A stretch of 36,571 bases of DNA from a virus (IMGVR_UViG_3300002223_000017:1-36571), one strand, 5' to 3'; positions 16,406 through 24,709 are shown, counted from the first letter of the stretch. The notes: generated from the sequence alone by a model not told the origin. Made by a program: numbers and translations.

Positions 16406-16743
16406 GTTCGTAACTGCACTTTGTAAAGTAAATTAACGTCTGCGGGTTGTACCTTATTGATTGATACAATAGCGTAAACTATAGAGCCGTCCACCACTTT
16501 ATCATCAACCTCTAATAGTGAAGTTGTGAGTAACTTTTTATCAGTAGTAAGGATTAGTGTGCCGTCTATCTCGTTTTGACCGTATGATACAATTACGCCA
16601 TATATATCGGTATCGTTTGGAGTTTGCGTTGGATTAAAATCACTTCCACTATTTGTGATCGTGCGCTTTTTAAGTGTTTTTCCGAAACTGTTTACTAATC
16701 GTGTGGCTGTTGCTGATAGGTTTGTATAGTCGAATTTAGGCAC
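16402..16743 (-). CDS. Head closure/head-tail joining protein
   Basis: A 113-residue beta-barrel-like protein with an N-terminal helix (residues 4-22), a T..R..T strand, and a NPTQTPNDTDIYGVIVSY turn and strand seen in head closure proteins. Its place between the DnaT-like connector and the gp10-like protein supports the role. Confidence 0.65.
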   Translation of the reverse strand: MPKFDYTNLSATATRLVNSFGKTLKKRTITNSGSDFNPTQTPNDTDIYGVIVSYGQNEIDGTLILTTDKKLLTTSLLEVDDKVVDGSIVYAIVSINKVQPADVNLLYKVQLRT

Positions 16744-17230
16744 GAGATACTCTTAATCCACTTTGAATGAATGGGCGTAAAATGTCATTAAGTGCCGTGA
16801 ACTGTTGCGCTGATGTAGTGTAATCTTGGTACTCAACTTCGATAACGTCAACTTTCTCACGCTTCACCGCTTGGCTAACTGTACTTTGTAAATCTGAACC
16901 GCCATCAATGAGCAATGCCGCTATCATTTGTGCTTTTTTAATTTCGTTTGGTACGGTTAAACTATCATATTCACATGGGGTCACATTATAATAATTTTGA
17001 GGGTAATTATTGTATGGGTAAATGCTATCGCAAAGGATACGCGGAAACTGTAAAGCCTGATTGTATACGGTCTTTTGTCCTATGTAGTTTCTACTCTCTA
17101 AATAATCCATTGCTTTAATCAATAATACTGTTTTATCAGTAGCTACAATGGTAATGCCACGATCTGAAGCATAAGTGGTTAATTCTGCCTCTGTAACGTA
17201 TGAATTTTCACCGACTGTTATTGTTGCCAT
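16736..17230 (-). CDS. Head-tail connector protein (DnaT-like fold)
   Basis: It starts with SYVTEAELTTYASDRG and later has ALQFPR, the pattern of the phage 'putative DnaT-like' head-tail connector family: S-Y-x-x-x-x-E-x-x-x-Y, a helical core and Q-x-L-x-[FW]-P-R. These proteins form the adaptor ring under the portal. The 8-base overlap with the next gene points to co-translation. Confidence 0.75.
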   Translation of the reverse strand: MATITVGENSYVTEAELTTYASDRGITIVATDKTVLLIKAMDYLESRNYIGQKTVYNQALQFPRILCDSIYPYNNYPQNYYNVTPCEYDSLTVPNEIKKAQMIAALLIDGGSDLQSTVSQAVKREKVDVIEVEYQDYTTSAQQFTALNDILRPFIQSGLRVSRA

Positions 17231-18136
17231 TTAATACCCCTCAATGTGCCCTTGAACTTTTGCACGGAAAGAGTTCAAGGCAGTTAAATTATCTTGTACG
17301 AGAATTTCTAAATAATCCCCTTGCGTACCATTTACGAAAACAACCGATCCAGTATTATCTTTGAAGTTTCCGATAGAGTTTGTCCCATAGTCTCCGCCTC
17401 CTCCTGATCGTGTCGAGTATGTAATATTTCCAATATCTACGACGATATCGCTGTTGCTTTTCCAGTTGGTAAGCGTCTTATATAGACCAGTTGAGCCATT
17501 ATATAATCGTATCACAATGCCATTGGTTAAGGCTGTTAAATTACCAAACAGCCCATTATCGCCCGCTGTAGTGTGAGTCATTTCTAAAGTAAGGCTCTCA
17601 ATATGCCATATCTCAGTAGATGGGGGATAAGCTTTAAATGACTGCGGGGACGACAATGTACCTGAAACGTCCATGCTTATCACGGCTTTTGTGATTGTGT
17701 CCCCGATCAAATACCCATTGTCTAGTGGTCGATCGAGAGTTGCAAGAGTTCCGACCAATACAGTTATCTTTGGGTGAACCGTCTCTGATACTCCATCTTG
17801 GATATGAACGAAGTCTCCCACTGCGAAACCTGTTGCGCTTGTTAATGTTATTTGTGTGCTTCCTGCGGGTGCATCAGCTGCGAATGTTGTTTCGGTAGCT
17901 GTGTGTTGGTGGAAATAATTATTTATAAAGCTATGATGAACATCTGCGTCATGGGTATTAATTGCGCCATTGAATGATTGAAGTGGGTTTCCTAGCCCAT
18001 CTGTTAAGGATACTTTCAATATCCTACCGCTTGCATAATCTCCGTTAGTCTGTAACTTTTCGCCCTGATAGGTGATAGTGTCTAATGCAAAAACAGAAGA
18101 AAATAAAAACGCTAATAGAATAATTTTCTTAATCAT
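17231..18136 (-). CDS. Virion-region protein with a signal peptide (301 aa)
   Basis: Residues 1-17 (MIKKIILLAFLFSSVFA) are a clear Sec signal: Lys-Lys, a hydrophobic core, then an A-x-A-like cut before LD. The mature part is beta-rich and has the segment APAGSTQITLTSATGFAVGD found in phage structural proteins. A Sec signal on a gene within a cluster of cytoplasmic virion genes is unusual. It might be exported, perhaps to alter the cell surface, or the signal may be a graft on a structural gene. Confidence 0.7.
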   Translation of the reverse strand: MIKKIILLAFLFSSVFALDTITYQGEKLQTNGDYASGRILKVSLTDGLGNPLQSFNGAINTHDADVHHSFINNYFHQHTATETTFAADAPAGSTQITLTSATGFAVGDFVHIQDGVSETVHPKITVLVGTLATLDRPLDNGYLIGDTITKAVISMDVSGTLSSPQSFKAYPPSTEIWHIESLTLEMTHTTAGDNGLFGNLTALTNGIVIRLYNGSTGLYKTLTNWKSNSDIVVDIGNITYSTRSGGGGDYGTNSIGNFKDNTGSVVFVNGTQGDYLEILVQDNLTALNSFRAKVQGHIEGY

Positions 18137-18163
18137 GGGGTTCCTTTAAATATAAAAGTGAAA

Positions 18164-18180
18164 GCGGGGTTACTCCCCGC
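18164..18180 (-). terminator. Intrinsic terminator
   Basis: Read on the minus strand: GCGGGG, a 5-nt loop, CCCCGC, then TTTCACTTTT. The stem is strong and GC-only. The loop contains the stop codon of the 36-residue gene. It would separate the capsid transcript from the connector genes downstream, at least partly. Confidence 0.55.
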
Positions 18181-18280
18181 CCTCTGTTTTAGATTCTTTG
18201 ACTTCTTTTTTAGCTTTTTTTTCTTCTTGCTTTGCTTTTTCACGAATCTTTTGGATACGCTCGTCTGCTTTGATGCCCAT
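18170..18280 (-). CDS. Small Lys/Glu-rich protein (36 aa)
   Basis: AAGGAG lies 6 bases before the ATG. Residues 4-32 form one highly charged helix, mostly Lys and Glu. It lies between head genes and is followed at once by a terminator hairpin. Small charged proteins here are common in phages but have no known role. Confidence 0.6.
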   Translation of the reverse strand: MGIKADERIQKIREKAKQEEKKAKKEVKESKTEGGE

Positions 18281-18310
18281 TGTAAGCTCCTTGTTTTAGT
18301 TGGATAATTA

Positions 18311-18330
18311 TACCCTCGGCTAGGAGGGTA
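18311..18330 (-). terminator. Hairpin after the 76-residue gene
   Basis: TACCCTC and GAGGGTA pair perfectly (7 bp) around 6 bases, just past the stop of the gene at 18334-18564. There is no T run after the stem on the minus strand, and a TATAAT (18312-18307) overlaps its last bases. It may work as both a weak terminator and a promoter region. Confidence 0.35.
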
Positions 18331-18333
18331 CTG

Positions 18334-18564
18334 TTAAACAACTGTTTTTGCTTTAATAGCTTCCTTGAGTTCAGCGGATGTTAGGCCCTCTGTCTCAATG
18401 CCAAGCCCCATAGCTTCATCGATCAAAAGCTCTTTAGCTGTTTTATGTTCTTCTTGCTCTTCTGAGCCTTTTATAACCCACCCTGCATCAACCCAACCTT
18501 GAAGGTCTACAGCATGAAAAACTTGCGCTTCCTCTTTGCCTTTTACAACTGTGACTGGGGACAT
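18334..18564 (-). CDS. Head-region protein with HeH/LEM-like C-terminus (76 aa)
   Basis: The N-terminal half is a short beta unit with two Trp residues (GWVDAGWV). The C-terminal 35 residues (AKELLIDEAMGLGIETEGLT...) resemble the small helix-extended-helix module found in phage head-completion proteins. It follows the decoration-like gene directly. Exact role unknown. Confidence 0.6.
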   Translation of the reverse strand: MSPVTVVKGKEEAQVFHAVDLQGWVDAGWVIKGSEEQEEHKTAKELLIDEAMGLGIETEGLTSAELKEAIKAKTVV

Positions 18565-18981
18565 TTAGTTCACCCCGCGTACAACGTGTGCAGAAAGCGT
18601 TAACGCCGTTGCAGTCGTTCCGACCTTGGTAACAGTAAGCTTATAATGCGTTGCATCGTTGCTACCTACTGCATCCGCTACTTGACGAGTATTAAAGGCA
18701 ATTAACTTAGAGCCAGTTTCCATCATAATATCGTTAGTAACAGTGTAATAAGTACCACCTACCGCCGTACTAGCTAAAAGCTCAACGGTGTAATGGTTTG
18801 AAGCGTCAAAGGTTCCTGTTGCAACAGTTACGTTAAGCAAAAGCCCCAAATCTTCATCGCCACATCCAATAGATGGGATTGTAACCGCTGTAGTGCTTGC
18901 GGTAGTTGTGACCGCTGTGGAAGCGGCGACTTGTAGTTCTGCATCGATAGGACGGTTGTTTAATAGATTAGGTGTTGCCAT
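18565..18981 (-). CDS. Capsid decoration-like protein (138 aa)
   Basis: The protein is beta-rich and Thr/Ala/Val-rich, with ELQVAASTAVTTTAS near the start and a VELLASTAVGGTYY strand pair. Proteins of this size next to major capsid genes often decorate the capsid surface. No specific family was confirmed. Confidence 0.6.
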   Translation of the reverse strand: MATPNLLNNRPIDAELQVAASTAVTTTASTTAVTIPSIGCGDEDLGLLLNVTVATGTFDASNHYTVELLASTAVGGTYYTVTNDIMMETGSKLIAFNTRQVADAVGSNDATHYKLTVTKVGTTATALTLSAHVVRGVN

Positions 18982-19008
18982 GCTATTTCCTTTATTTTTA
19001 GTGTTTAA

Positions 19009-19920
19009 TCACGCAACCATCGTTGCTTTCGTGAACCCTGATAGGCGTGTAAGATTATAAGCACCTTGTACAAGTACAGCCGCCATCCAATCAACTTGGT
19101 ACTCATTTTGTGAGCCTGTTTTAGTTTCACGAGTCATAATCCCCGCTTGACCTGACAACCAAGAAACAGCACTTTCACTCAAATTCGCTACGAACAGAGA
19201 AGAAGTTGAACCGCTTTCACCGAATCCGAGGATATCAGCATTCAAGTTGTTACGACGGATAGGGATAATTGGAACATCGCCATAACGAGGAACTGGCACA
19301 CCAAACTCATTTTTATCGAATGTAACAACGGTCTCCCCATATTGATTAATCAACATCGGCATATTGTAGTTAGCGAAAATGACACGGTTAGCGTCACCGT
19401 CTGTTTCTGCAAGTGCTTCGTCAAGTTTTGCACGACTAAGAGCCGAACCACCATTTGCAACGTGATAACCACGATCAACACGACCATTCGTACCGGTTCC
19501 GATAAATGATTTCAAACCGTCAAAGTCTTTAACGTCCGATGTTGAAGAACCGTTAAAGAACTGATTCATAATACGCATACGGATAGCTTTGATCTGATCT
19601 TCTTGTTTACGCATCATTACATCATCACCGAGTTGTCCAACAAGGGCATAGTCTGCACTTAGTTTTCCGCCTGTGAGTTTTAACGCCTCTTGCATAGGTT
19701 TTGTTTCGCCATTGCTTGCAGTGTAGTTTTCGTTAAACGCACGAGAACCTGCACTTGGGAGTGTCTTTTCTTCATTCCATCCATAAGAGAGTGAGCCACC
19801 GATTGACACGATTGGTACACGATTGAAAAATTCTTCACTTTCCATAAAGTTCTGAATCACCATCGAAGCCATGTTATCTTCACGACCTTGCGCTATACGT
19901 TGTAATTCTACGATATTCAT
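19009..19920 (-). CDS. Major capsid protein (HK97 fold)
   Basis: The 303 residues contain the helix FNGSSTSDVKDFDGL and segments such as ANGGSALSRAKLDEAL and YGDVPIIPIRR, typical of the spine helix and A-domain of HK97-type coat proteins. It lies directly after a coiled-coil scaffold gene and before a decoration-like gene, the standard head order. Confidence 0.88.
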   Translation of the reverse strand: MNIVELQRIAQGREDNMASMVIQNFMESEEFFNRVPIVSIGGSLSYGWNEEKTLPSAGSRAFNENYTASNGETKPMQEALKLTGGKLSADYALVGQLGDDVMMRKQEDQIKAIRMRIMNQFFNGSSTSDVKDFDGLKSFIGTGTNGRVDRGYHVANGGSALSRAKLDEALAETDGDANRVIFANYNMPMLINQYGETVVTFDKNEFGVPVPRYGDVPIIPIRRNNLNADILGFGESGSTSSLFVANLSESAVSWLSGQAGIMTRETKTGSQNEYQVDWMAAVLVQGAYNLTRLSGFTKATMVA

Positions 19921-19932
19921 GTTTTACCTTTC

Positions 19933-20499
19933 TTATTTTGTAAAGAACGCTTTTTGCATTTCTTTAAATGTTTGAGGAGTATCTTTTGACCCGTCGCCTT
20001 GTTTTCCGCCGCCTGCGCCACCGCCTGAATTGTCGGGGGCTTTGATATATACCTTGCCTTCACCTGTCGCCCACTCACTCATAAAGTCTGTCAATGGTTT
20101 ATCACCGATAACCGCTTGATTGTCTTTTAATTGCGTTTGTGAGCGTAGCAACGCTTTAACCGCTGGCATAAGCTCAGGAACAACCCCTGCACTTGTTAGA
20201 GCGTTTGTCAACCCATCGTCAATGATAAGCTTTTGGAGCGCACCATCTTTTTCTCCGAGTTGCGCCATAAGTTTTTCGGTGTCTTTAGCTTTGAGCTTAA
20301 TTTCGCCGTTAAGTTTTGCGTTTTCGGTTTTAACGCTTTCGAGTTCATCGATCATTGCGTAGTATTTATCGGCGTCAATTTCACGCGACTTTGTACGCTC
20401 TTTTTTAACCTCAGACAAAAGCTCTTTGTTTTTATTCGCTAAGCTTTCTTTTTCGGCTTTCAACTCGTCTACTAACGCTTTTAATTCATCTTCATTCAT
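19933..20499 (-). CDS. Capsid scaffolding protein
   Basis: Residues 1-95 are a continuous Lys/Glu-rich coiled coil, followed by a small helical domain and a Gly-rich linker (about 160-172) with a final helix ending FFTK, a usual capsid-binding tail in scaffolds. It directs capsid assembly and then leaves or is cut. No protease domain is fused. Confidence 0.82.
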   Translation of the reverse strand: MNEDELKALVDELKAEKESLANKNKELLSEVKKERTKSREIDADKYYAMIDELESVKTENAKLNGEIKLKAKDTEKLMAQLGEKDGALQKLIIDDGLTNALTSAGVVPELMPAVKALLRSQTQLKDNQAVIGDKPLTDFMSEWATGEGKVYIKAPDNSGGGAGGGKQGDGSKDTPQTFKEMQKAFFTK

Positions 20500-20556
20500 A
20501 ACACGTGTTCCTCACAAAGGATAATTTGTAACCGTCACAGACGATTGCATTCGATA

Positions 20557-20562
20557 ATTATA
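20557..20562 (-). promoter_or_regulatory. -10 box for the head operon
   Basis: TATAAT on the minus strand, about 60 bases before the scaffold start. A TTAAGG sits 15 bases upstream of it, a poor -35. The leader that follows can form two small hairpins (7 and 5 bp). It faces the strong plus-strand promoter at 20623. Confidence 0.4.
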
Positions 20563-20622
20563 ACACTTATTTAAGCTCCTTAATTTTCAGCGAATTAATT
20601 TACACAAATTACTCTTTTACTA

Positions 20623-20651
20623 TTGACACTCTAAATGTTTTAAGATATAAT
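20623..20651 (+). promoter_or_regulatory. Consensus sigma-70 promoter
   Basis: TTGACA at 20623-20628 and TATAAT at 20646-20651, exactly 17 bases apart. This perfect promoter drives the three-gene plus-strand cassette against the direction of the head genes. Confidence 0.9.
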
Positions 20652-20681
20652 TATGGTATCTAAAAAGAAAAGGTGGAAAAG

Positions 20682-21011
20682 ATGCTTGACTATGAAAACA
20701 TAATTGCACGATCAAAAGTAGAGAGTGCTGAAAAATGGAATGATATTATTTCAAAAGTTCCTATGCTAAATTTTAAAAAAGAGTGGGATGTTAAAATAAT
20801 TCCTCCATTTGCTGGAGCAGTGGTACGGTTTACAATTAATAAAGATGGCGTACAAGTATGCAGTATATATTTGGATTGGTATGACCGTTTAGGAATATGT
20901 GGAAGTCCTTACTATGAGCTATACCCATTTGAATATGATACTAAAAGATATTCACTCGAAGAAACTAAAGAGCTTATTGATGATATTAATACTATATGGG
21001 AAGCTTCATAA
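20682..21011 (+). CDS. Moron-like hypothetical protein (109 aa)
   Basis: It is the first gene behind the perfect promoter. The ATG at 20682 has AAAAGGTGG at the right distance; a GTG nine bases upstream lies inside that site. The protein has a helix, then a beta-rich core with several Trp, Tyr and Pro, and an acidic C-terminal helix. No family was recognised. Its promoter and opposite orientation suggest expression independent of the lytic programme. Confidence 0.7.
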   Translation: MLDYENIIARSKVESAEKWNDIISKVPMLNFKKEWDVKIIPPFAGAVVRFTINKDGVQVCSIYLDWYDRLGICGSPYYELYPFEYDTKRYSLEETKELIDDINTIWEAS

Positions 21012-21176
21012 ATGACCAAACAAGTAACCTACACCCGAAAATCAACCAACACAAAAGCCCACTCATACACTTGTATCTGTGGCAAAACTGAGTTAGGACG
21101 TAAGGGGCAGAAGTTCTGTAGTAATAAGTGCAAACAGCGGGATAAGAATGATAAGGCTAAGGAGGCTAAATTATGA
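21012..21176 (+). CDS. Small zinc-finger-like protein (54 aa)
   Basis: The ATG is one base after the previous stop. Cys residues at 21, 23, 36 and 40 (CIC ... FCSNKC) form a likely zinc knuckle similar to those in phage and plasmid DNA-binding proteins. The C-terminus is Lys-rich. It is the middle gene of the plus-strand cassette. Confidence 0.6.
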   Translation: MTKQVTYTRKSTNTKAHSYTCICGKTELGRKGQKFCSNKCKQRDKNDKAKEAKL

Positions 21177-21454
21177 AACCACACGATATAAAAAAGAGAA
21201 TCATATATACTAAATCACAAATTGAAAAATATGCTGAAATAGTATATGATCAAAATAGCATTACTAAAACAAAAAGAAATTTAAGTGCTTACATTGATTT
21301 AGCATATAATAATCTTTCTTATATTGATATATCAGAAAAATATAGCATATCAATGCCAACTGCTTCTCACGCTATTAAGCAAGGTTATAAATTTGTATTT
21401 TCAGTACATACTAAGCACAAAATGCAAGAACTTGGGTTTATTGCAATAATTTAA
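21173..21454 (+). CDS. HTH protein (93 aa)
   Basis: It starts in an ATGA overlap. Residues about 48-72 (LSYIDISEKYSISMPTAS...) read as a helix-turn-helix like that of sigma-region-4 or small phage regulators. It could regulate the cassette or other phage genes. It ends 20 bases before the convergent head gene. Confidence 0.65.
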   Translation: MKPHDIKKRIIYTKSQIEKYAEIVYDQNSITKTKRNLSAYIDLAYNNLSYIDISEKYSISMPTASHAIKQGYKFVFSVHTKHKMQELGFIAII

Positions 21455-21477
21455 TGATTATTATTAGTACATAATCA
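21455..21477. terminator. AT-rich hairpin between convergent genes
   Basis: TGATTAT and ATAATCA pair (7 bp) around 9 bases between the end of the plus-strand cassette and the end of the gp7-like gene. It is AT-only with no clean T run, so it is at best a weak bidirectional terminator. Confidence 0.3.
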
Positions 21478-22470
21478 CTTCAATAAATCACGCTGTTTCA
21501 ATTCCGAAAGAGTAAGAACATCACCGTTTTTACTCATAAATTTATCAAGCGTGATTTTTCCATCTCTAAATAGTTTAGCACGTTCAACGCCTAATACTTC
21601 ATTTTGTATAGTATTGCTTTGGGTTTTTAGCCAATCTCCATAATTCATTGAGGCTTTTATTTGACCATTCATTGAGGCACGTGTCGATTCAGTAAATAGA
21701 TTGTATTCTTTTTTAAGCTTAGGTGATAATACTGACCTACAACGATAATGTGCTGGCAAGTGTGGAAGCTTATCAAATGGGTATACTTTACCATCGCGTG
21801 AGGCGCATAGAATGGTTGTACGTGCATCAAGTACGCTTATGTATTCCATGCCTTGAAATAAATTCTCGTATGGCTCCCATGTTGCAATTCGTGCTTCATT
21901 ACCTACATGATTAGCAACACTTAACACAACCGCTCTCGCTTGATCTATAGTGCGTGTCTTACTCAACGCCACTATATTACGTGCTATAACGTCCGTTGTG
22001 TCACCTGCGGTTAGACCAGTAGTTATGAGGCTTTTCACATCCTTTGATATTGCTTTACCAAATTTGGCGATGAGGTCGTCAATTGTTTGTCCTGAGCTGT
22101 CAGGAGATAGGAACATTTTATTATTTTGGAGTATTCCGGTGATAATGGCTGGCTCTAATCCTGCACCGATTGTAACACTTGCTACCGTACTATCATTGAG
22201 TAGCTTTGCGCTCCAAGTGGACTCATACTCGCCTAATTCTTGCATTGATTCAAATAACAACGGCTGTATTTTTGTAACTGCGCCGCTGATAATTTCGTCA
22301 ATTTCTTTGAGTAGCTGAGATTGTCGTGCTAGTTGAAAGGGTGTAGCATTGATGAGCTTTAGTGAGATTTCGTCTCGCATTGAAACTAGAATAGGAATAA
22401 TGTCGTTTTTGACTATACCATTGCCGTACCTCTCAATCCAAATTTGGTGCCGCGTTAATTGGTCAAGCAT
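21475..22470 (-). CDS. Phage head morphogenesis protein (SPP1 gp7/Mu gpF family)
   Basis: The C-terminal half has the family signature: ARAVVLSVANHVGNEAR, then YISVLDARTTILCASRDGK and LPAHYRCRS. In SPP1 and Mu this minor head protein is bound to the portal and helps DNA ejection or head assembly. The gene follows the portal gene by 3 bases, the normal order. Confidence 0.88.
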   Translation of the reverse strand: MLDQLTRHQIWIERYGNGIVKNDIIPILVSMRDEISLKLINATPFQLARQSQLLKEIDEIISGAVTKIQPLLFESMQELGEYESTWSAKLLNDSTVASVTIGAGLEPAIITGILQNNKMFLSPDSSGQTIDDLIAKFGKAISKDVKSLITTGLTAGDTTDVIARNIVALSKTRTIDQARAVVLSVANHVGNEARIATWEPYENLFQGMEYISVLDARTTILCASRDGKVYPFDKLPHLPAHYRCRSVLSPKLKKEYNLFTESTRASMNGQIKASMNYGDWLKTQSNTIQNEVLGVERAKLFRDGKITLDKFMSKNGDVLTLSELKQRDLLK

Positions 22471-22473
22471 TTA

Positions 22474-23892
22474 TTATAAACCATTCCCACTTATCTCAAT
22501 AGAACCCCTATGCTCTTCAAAAGTAACACTCTCCCCGATCAATTCGCCTTTTTGGAGATTAATAAATAGTTCCTGCTCACTTAATGCTCCTGTTTGCCAT
22601 GCTGAAACTAACGCCGTTAATGTTTGTGCATCCATTGTGCTTAGGTTATAATCTGTATTAAGTTTAAATTCAACTGTACCGTTATCCCCTGACCATTCAG
22701 CCATAATCTCTAAAGCCTTTTTAACCCCTCTTGATACTGTTTGAGCGATTGAAATAATAATTGCTCTTTCCCCTGCTGTTTTCATAGCTAAGGTATTTTC
22801 TGCTATCTGAGCGTTATTATCGGTATTTAAAATCCTTGCACCTAGTACCGCCATTGATTGCTTAGATGATTCCATCTTGCGTTCTAGTGTTTGAAGTCCG
22901 TCGCCTTTGAACTCTAAGAACTCCATTCGTGCTTGCGGGTTTTGGAATACATGAATAGCGGTTGATCCTAGTTTGATAGTTTCGCCTTCTGCGTTTTGAT
23001 GCCCTGCGATGTAAGCGGTAGGTAATGCGGTGAAGTGGGCCCCATGTGCGTAGTCCACCGCAGTAGCAAAGTAATTCAAGTTTACTTTTGCAAGGTCGTA
23101 TAATGGAGATTTAGCGGGTGTAATCGTCAAGTTATCGGGAGTAATTGGGATGAATGGAATATAAGTCATATTCTTACCGTTCATCATCGGATATGATTCG
23201 CTTACCAATTTGAAACCGACCCCTAAAAGCTTTTTAACACTATCTACAATAAAGTTTGATTTTTCGTTCTTCTCGTAAACTTCTTGCTTATAGATTCCTT
23301 TTTTAAGTTTAAGAACTCGATACCGTCCGATTTGTGCGCTTTCATAATCGTTTTTATATTGGTCTACCACTTCGTAAAGCACTACCATTGAAAGAGCCGT
23401 AGCGTTATTAATTGTTGTTGTTTTCCAGTTTATAATTGACTCAGTAGTGTAAAGTTTTAATGATGGTCGGATGTTTAATAACTCAACCTGAGCAACAGTC
23501 ATTCCTTGTGTATTTACGTTTGGCATATCTACCAATAGCCCACACCGTCCCATAGTTGCAACATCAGCGGTGCATACTTGTGCTAAGTCAGTTAGTGTTG
23601 AATTATCAAGGTCAATATTTTGTGAGTATTCGGTGAGTTTTGCGCCTAATTCTATTTGTGGATCTTTTGAGAAAATAAGTCCGGTAATTCCGTCTAGTGT
23701 ACGGGAGGTGAAATTTTCAAATACTGCACGATTTACGTATGAGTTATATTCAGGTACCGTTTGCCCTTCAAGTTTTGGAACGTATGCAAGTGCATTAGCT
23801 TTTATACTATCGTCACCTGCGATACAATCACGCATCAATACATTTTGTGGTATATACTTAGTATATAGATGATGTCTTGTATCAACTGACAT
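22474..23892 (-). CDS. Portal protein (DUF4055)
   Basis: The N-terminal block has the DUF4055 pattern (AYVPKLEGQ, then EYNSYVNRAVFENFTSRTLDG, split as seen, then GLIFSKDP). Long helical C-terminal parts with MAVLGARIL and a basic crown follow. It forms the 12-fold ring through which DNA enters and leaves the capsid. Length (472) is usual. Confidence 0.9.
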   Translation of the reverse strand: MSVDTRHHLYTKYIPQNVLMRDCIAGDDSIKANALAYVPKLEGQTVPEYNSYVNRAVFENFTSRTLDGITGLIFSKDPQIELGAKLTEYSQNIDLDNSTLTDLAQVCTADVATMGRCGLLVDMPNVNTQGMTVAQVELLNIRPSLKLYTTESIINWKTTTINNATALSMVVLYEVVDQYKNDYESAQIGRYRVLKLKKGIYKQEVYEKNEKSNFIVDSVKKLLGVGFKLVSESYPMMNGKNMTYIPFIPITPDNLTITPAKSPLYDLAKVNLNYFATAVDYAHGAHFTALPTAYIAGHQNAEGETIKLGSTAIHVFQNPQARMEFLEFKGDGLQTLERKMESSKQSMAVLGARILNTDNNAQIAENTLAMKTAGERAIIISIAQTVSRGVKKALEIMAEWSGDNGTVEFKLNTDYNLSTMDAQTLTALVSAWQTGALSEQELFINLQKGELIGESVTFEEHRGSIEISGNGL

Positions 23893-23933
23893 TTAATTAG
23901 TCCTTATTTGAATATAAGCAATTTATTATTGAT

Positions 23934-23961
23934 ATTATAACTTATATTTGCAGTTATCAAA
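23934..23961 (-). promoter_or_regulatory. Promoter upstream of the portal gene
   Basis: TATAAT reads on the minus strand at 23939-23934, with TTTGAT 16 bases upstream (23961-23956). It overlaps the 3' end of the HNH gene and may restore transcription of the head genes after that insertion. Confidence 0.4.
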
Positions 23962-24624
23962 GTGATAGCGAGCCATTGCATTAATACCTCCCGACTTATT
24001 ACAATGAGGACATTCTGATTTTCTATAAGATGCTCCAGTTTTTCTAAATGATATCTTCAATTTATGATCATTTGACAATTCTTTCATTTTTTTACCTTTC
24101 TTAGCTAATGATATCTTTGTCTTTGTGTCATTGGAAAGTTTTTTGCCTTTGTGTATCATAGATATTTTAATTTTTTGCTCATCAGAAATTTTTTTACCAG
24201 TGCCTGCTTGTCTTATCTTTTCTATAGCTTCTTTGGTATGCTTGTACCCTTTATTAGCTATAGATAAAAGTATCTTGGTATCTTCGTTTGTTTTATGTCC
24301 TAATCTATGTTTACAATTTTTCATTACTTCACTATGTGCTTTACGTGCCTCTTCAAAACCATAACTATTAAAATATCCTTTTATGTTCCTATAGCCCCTA
24401 AAACTGCTAAAAGCAAGTGCCATAGAGCTATCTCTGTATATTCTCCAAAGCAACCAATGCGCTACAAAATGCTCACGCGCTGATAATCTAACTAAATTGC
24501 TTTTATCATTACTCCCACCATGCGACTTAGGGATAATATGATGTTTTTCAGTGTAAGTTTCTTTTAGAAGTGCATTGTTTTGTCTATTGGTAATTAATTC
24601 GTTGTAGATTCTTTGATAGTTCAT
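23935..24624 (-). CDS. HNH homing endonuclease with NUMOD3-like repeats
   Basis: Residues 28-56 carry the HNH core: HHI, then GGSNDKSNLV and AREHFVAH. Repeated short modules of the GKKISDEQKIKIS type (NUMOD3-like DNA-binding repeats) fill about 115-195, and a C-terminal CPHC zinc motif follows. The gene is free-standing between terl and the portal, both intact. The ATG at 24624 is the preferred start: an in-frame GTG at 24681 lies within the pseudoknot leader and has no ribosome site. Expression is likely damped by that pseudoknot. Confidence 0.88.
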   Translation of the reverse strand: MNYQRIYNELITNRQNNALLKETYTEKHHIIPKSHGGSNDKSNLVRLSAREHFVAHWLLWRIYRDSSMALAFSSFRGYRNIKGYFNSYGFEEARKAHSEVMKNCKHRLGHKTNEDTKILLSIANKGYKHTKEAIEKIRQAGTGKKISDEQKIKISMIHKGKKLSNDTKTKISLAKKGKKMKELSNDHKLKISFRKTGASYRKSECPHCNKSGGINAMARYHFDNCKYKL

Positions 24625-24630
24625 TGCAGA

Positions 24631-24688
24631 CCCCACGTCTATGATATTTTGTAGTAGGTATGACGTGGGGGAAATACCCACTACAAAA
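24631..24688 (-). ncRNA. SD-sequestering H-type pseudoknot leader (copy 1)
   Basis: Read on the minus strand: stem 1 pairs 24688-24675 with 24660-24647 (14 bp, one G-U), and stem 2 pairs 24670-24662 with 24639-24631 (9 bp, all Watson-Crick). L1 is 4, L2 is 1 and L3 is 7 bases. The last strand of stem 2 ends in GTGGGG, which serves as the Shine-Dalgarno, 6 bases before the ATG of the homing endonuclease. Same plan as the element at 29438-29500. Confidence 0.75.
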
Positions 24689-24703
24689 CCTCATAACACA
24701 GTA

Positions 24704-24709
24704 ATTATA
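24704..24709 (-). promoter_or_regulatory. -10 box before the HNH pseudoknot leader
   Basis: TATAAT on the minus strand. A start about 7 bases later would place the 5' end of the RNA a few bases before stem 1 of the pseudoknot. A TTGATT is 15 bases upstream. Flanking GTAAT/ATTAC repeats surround the box. Confidence 0.5.
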
